DNA of 64,000 nt from VAZQ01 sp036557665 (GTDB lineage: Bacteria; Pseudomonadota; Alphaproteobacteria; Rhizobiales; Xanthobacteraceae). The notes under the pieces were generated by a model that searched no databases, had not been told where the DNA came from, and was given only the letters and a program-made list of their open reading frames with translations. Below are positions 61,555 to 64,000 of the stretch, one piece after another. The DNA lies in NCBI GenBank assembly GCA_036557665.1, contig DATBHG010000002.1:186001-250000 (forward strand), read 5' to 3'. Position numbers and translations under genes: made by a program. How positions within the stretch are numbered: the stretch's first letter is position 1; every line of letters begins with the position of its first letter.

Positions 61555-62571
61555 ATGCGCGCCTACCAGCTGCCGCAGGGCACGGGCGTTGAGGCCCTGA
61601 CCAAAGTCGAGCTCCCCCAGCCCAGGCCAGATGCCCGCCAGGTATCGATCAGGGTGGTGGCCTGCTCGCTCAATTTTCGTGATTTGGCCATCGCCCTGGG
61701 CACCTACCGCATGCCTACCAAGCCGAACGTGGTACCCCTCTCGGACGGCGCGGGGGAGGTAGTCGAGATCGGCTCGGGCGTCAGCCGCGTGAAGGTCGGG
61801 GACCGCGTGGCCGGATGCTTTTTTCAGCGCTGGATCGGCGGACCTCCGAGCGCTGGAACGCATTCCAGCGCATTGGGCGGCGGCATCGATGGAATGCTGA
61901 GAGAATATGCCGTTTTGGAGGAAGACGGCCTTGTGAAGCTGCCCGCTCATCTATCGTTCGAGGAAGGCGCGACATTGCCCTGCGCCGGAGTAACGGCATG
62001 GCATGCGCTGGTGGAGCACGCTGGCATCGTCGCGGGCAACACCGTTCTCGTTCAGGGAACAGGCGGCGTCTCGATGTTCGCGCTGCAATTTGCCCGCCTC
62101 ATGGGCGCGCAGGTGATCGTGACATCGTCAAGCGACGAGAAGCTCGCTCGCGCCAGGGAGCTCGGCGCCGCTCACGGCATCAACTACAAGACCGATCCCG
62201 AATGGGACAAAAAGGTTGTTGAGCTCAGCGACGGCGGCGTGGACCATGTGGTGGAGGTCGGCGGGCCGGGGACATTGGCCCGCTCGCTGCGGGCAATCCG
62301 GATCGGCGGCAGGATCACCCTGATCGGGGTGCTCTCCGGCGCGGCTGAGATCAACCCGATGCTGATCTTTTCCCGGCGCGCAAATGTGCAAGGCATATCG
62401 GTCGGCTCGCTGCAGATGTTCGAGGCCATGAACCGCGCGATTGCAACCAGCGGCATGCGACCCGTTATCGACAAGCTCTTCTCGTTCGAGCAGGCGCCGG
62501 CGGCATACAGCTATCTCCAGTCAGCGCGGCATTTCGGCAAAGTGGTGATCCGGGTCGCGGCGGCCCGATAG
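61555..62571 (+). CDS. zinc-independent medium-chain dehydrogenase/quinone oxidoreductase
   Basis: A 338-residue MDR-superfamily protein: N-terminal GroES-like domain (SLNFRDLAIALGTYRMP, DGAGEVVEIGSGVSRVKVGDRV), then the Rossmann domain with nucleotide motif VLVQGTGGVSMFALQFA and VDHVVEVGGPGTLARSL. The structural four-Cys zinc lobe and the catalytic zinc ligands are missing, as in quinone oxidoreductases. NAD(P)-dependent reduction of an enone or quinone is inferred; the substrate is unknown. Confidence 0.88.
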   Translation: MRAYQLPQGTGVEALTKVELPQPRPDARQVSIRVVACSLNFRDLAIALGTYRMPTKPNVVPLSDGAGEVVEIGSGVSRVKVGDRVAGCFFQRWIGGPPSAGTHSSALGGGIDGMLREYAVLEEDGLVKLPAHLSFEEGATLPCAGVTAWHALVEHAGIVAGNTVLVQGTGGVSMFALQFARLMGAQVIVTSSSDEKLARARELGAAHGINYKTDPEWDKKVVELSDGGVDHVVEVGGPGTLARSLRAIRIGGRITLIGVLSGAAEINPMLIFSRRANVQGISVGSLQMFEAMNRAIATSGMRPVIDKLFSFEQAPAAYSYLQSARHFGKVVIRVAAAR

Positions 62572-62631
62572 CGCACCCCTCTTTCACGGAAATGATCCGG
62601 CGCTCGAAGAGCCGCTGGTGCCCGAGGAGCA

Positions 62632-63180
62632 TCAATCTCTGCCGCTCGGCCGCGATCTCTTTTGCTTCCCGGCGTCGACTGCGGCGGCCCGCCGCGTTTT
62701 CAGCTTCGCTCGAGTCGAGGCTTTGCCCGATCGTCTCGCCCTTGCGGTGGCCGAGCTGAGCTTCTTCTGGCCTTTGACCTTGCCGGAGGTCATGGCCCAT
62801 CCTTTCCAGTTGACATCGAAGATGATGCCGTTCGGATCCTTGAACTTGCGCTCGAAATCGTCATCGTCAGGATCGCCGAGGTCGAAGAAGAACGACCCGC
62901 CCGCGCGTTCGATTTGCTGCTGCTGCCTTTGCAGATCATCACACTGGAAGCCGAAATGGTGAATGCCGACGAACTCGCCGGGGTGCTTCAACCCGGATCC
63001 GACCTCGCTCTTGTATTGCAGCAGTGCCAGGTTGATCTCGCCATCGCTCATATAGACGCGAAAGGCCGTGGGCCCCTCGGATTTCGGCGAGCGTTTGAGC
63101 CCGAACGCCTTCTCGTAGAAATCAGCGGTTGCGTCGATGTCTTTTACTGACAGGGCAATGTGCCGGATGCGTGCTGCCAT
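62632..63180 (-). CDS. VOC protein with Lys/Arg-rich C-terminal tail
   Basis: A 182-residue protein. Residues 1-127 form a glyoxalase-fold module (RIRHIALSVKDIDATADFYE, GIHHFGFQCDDLQRQ, DPNGIIFDVNWKGW). Residues ~134-182 are a basic Ala/Lys/Arg-rich low-complexity tail (KVKGQKKLSSATARARRSGK, KTRRAAAVDAGKQKRSRP) like the ends of bacterial histone H1-type proteins. The tail could bind nucleic acid or anionic lipid; this is inference. The ATG at 63180 follows GGAGAGG. It is divergent from the MFS gene. Confidence 0.82.
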   Translation of the reverse strand: MAARIRHIALSVKDIDATADFYEKAFGLKRSPKSEGPTAFRVYMSDGEINLALLQYKSEVGSGLKHPGEFVGIHHFGFQCDDLQRQQQQIERAGGSFFFDLGDPDDDDFERKFKDPNGIIFDVNWKGWAMTSGKVKGQKKLSSATARARRSGKASTRAKLKTRRAAAVDAGKQKRSRPSGRD

Positions 63181-63280
63181 GGCGCCTCTCCGTTTCGGAG
63201 CCAGGAATATGCCAGTTGCTCCGTACATTTGGAATCGCCGTGGGCCGCCGGCGATATCGTAGAGTGACTGGCCGTGCGGC

Positions 63281-64000
63281 ATGAAGGTTGAGGCGCGCGA
63301 GATCGCAGTTGCCGCGGCAGGTTTCTGCGCCTTTCTCAACCTTTATTCGCCGCAGGCGTTGCTACCCGCGCTGTCCCGCGAATTCGGGGTCGGCGCTGCA
63401 GAGATCAGCGCAATCATGACCGCGAGCACCTTGGCCATCGCGCTGACCGCCCCGTTCACCGGAGCGCTCGCCGATGTCCTCGGCAGGAAACTCGTCATTG
63501 CCACCGCGATGTTCGCTGTAGTCGTACCGATGGCGGGAGCCGCGCTCGCTGTCGACGTGCCGGGGCTTATCGCATGGCGCTTCCTGCAGGGGCTGCTGCT
63601 GCCGCCGATCTTCGCCGTCATCATCGCCTACATCGGGGACGAATGGCCGGCAGCGCAGGTCGCGAATGCTGCCGGGATCTATTTCGCCGGATCGAGCCTC
63701 GGTGGGTTGTGCGGTCGCTTCATCCCCGGCGTGCTCGGCGATCTTGTGGGCTGGCGCAGCGCCTTCCTCGCGCTTGTAGGCCTCTCGCTCGCAGGAGCCG
63801 TCATTGTCGTGCTGCTCCTTCCCCCTGAAACAAGGTTCGTCCGCTCGCACGGGTTTGGTGCTTCCTCCCTGCAGCTGGTGCGTCACATCGGCAACTTGCA
63901 GCTCCTTTCCGCGTACGGGATCGGTTTCGGCGTTCTGTTCAATTACATGGCCGTGTTCACCTATGTGAGCTTTCATCTTGCAGCGCCGCCCTACAGCTTC
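63281..64000 (+). CDS. MFS transporter, N-terminal part (cut by window end)
   Basis: The frame is open for 240 codons from the ATG at 63281 to the last base, so the gene continues outside. About seven transmembrane segments are visible (e.g. AVAAAGFCAFLNLY, IAVLLL-type spans). Motif A is FTGALADVLGRKLVIA after helix 2. The layout LYSPQALLPALSREFGV at the start fits the YnfM/arabinose-efflux branch of drug:H+ antiporters. The substrate is unknown. Confidence 0.82.
   Translation, partial: MKVEAREIAVAAAGFCAFLNLYSPQALLPALSREFGVGAAEISAIMTASTLAIALTAPFTGALADVLGRKLVIATAMFAVVVPMAGAALAVDVPGLIAWRFLQGLLLPPIFAVIIAYIGDEWPAAQVANAAGIYFAGSSLGGLCGRFIPGVLGDLVGWRSAFLALVGLSLAGAVIVVLLLPPETRFVRSHGFGASSLQLVRHIGNLQLLSAYGIGFGVLFNYMAVFTYVSFHLAAPPYSF

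Noticed and set aside
1..64000. CRISPR arrays, prophage, integrase, transposase or defence genes
   Set aside because: No regularly spaced repeats and no matching protein motifs were found; the two broken Bug genes are decay of transporter receptors and not mobile elements.

Overview
The window reads as ordinary chromosome of an alphaproteobacterium of the Hyphomicrobiales (Rhizobiales). The codon use is GC-rich throughout. Marker gene orders are divL/tsaE-amgK/murU, ubiE-ubiB-coaBC-dut, irr/fabA-fabB-fabI, rimP-nusA-ylxR-infB-rbfA-truB-rpsO-pnp, and miaB-phoH-ybeY-corC-lnt-phrR-metK. The Irr protein carries a heme-regulatory GCPWH motif, which is typical of the Bradyrhizobium side of the order rather than of Rhizobiaceae. 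I therefore infer a Nitrobacteraceae/Xanthobacteraceae-like organism, but the species cannot be named from this sequence alone.

Layout. 0-5.7 kb: MurNAc recycling (MurU and a TsaE-AmgK fusion) behind a DivL-type cell-cycle kinase with tyrosine in the phospho-acceptor position. 5.8-8.9 kb: a small catabolic group with a LigJ-type 4-oxalomesaconate hydratase, an HpcH/HpaI aldolase and a VOC protein, with an Rrf2 regulator beyond it. 8.9-15 kb: dut, an RHH-CoaBC fusion, ubiB, ubiE, mutM and an enoyl-CoA hydratase. 15-20 kb: an exported trypsin-fold protein that has lost two of three catalytic residues, moeB, a hydroxyacid dehydrogenase, an SH3 protein and irr. 20-23 kb: fabA-fabB-fabI. 23-33.5 kb: the nusA-infB operon with a putative attenuator in its leader. 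33.8-46.4 kb: DUF2336, trmB, DUF445, an MFS permease, metK, phrR, lnt, corC, ybeY, phoH and miaB. 46.4-51.4 kb: a wrecked Bug receptor gene, rimI, tsaB, nfuA, usp, trpS and a PfkB kinase. 51.5-57.3 kb: small orphan genes, DUF72, obg, an N-acyl-D-amino-acid deacylase, rpmA and rplU. 57.6-64 kb: dapF, mtaB, a PPOX-family protein, a second broken Bug gene, a tiny membrane peptide, an MDR oxidoreductase, a VOC protein with a histone-like tail, and an MFS permease cut by the window end.

How the genes connect. The core is translation and ribosome maturation (rimP, rbfA, infB, rpsO, obg, rpmA, rplU, ybeY) and tRNA modification (tsaE, tsaB, mtaB, miaB, trmB, truB). Lipid, quinone and cofactor synthesis follow (fab genes, ubiB/E, coaBC, moeB, nfuA). 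No rRNA, tRNA, CRISPR array, prophage or intact insertion sequence was recognised.

I found no convincing new multi-gene system such as a defence island or biosynthetic cluster. The points worth a second look are single-gene oddities and control regions: the antitoxin-like DNA-binding domain fused to CoaBC, the pseudo-protease, the two differently truncated Bug genes, the rimP and metK leaders, perfect operator-like dyads before phrR and the DUF72 gene, and two very short genes with strong ribosome binding sites.
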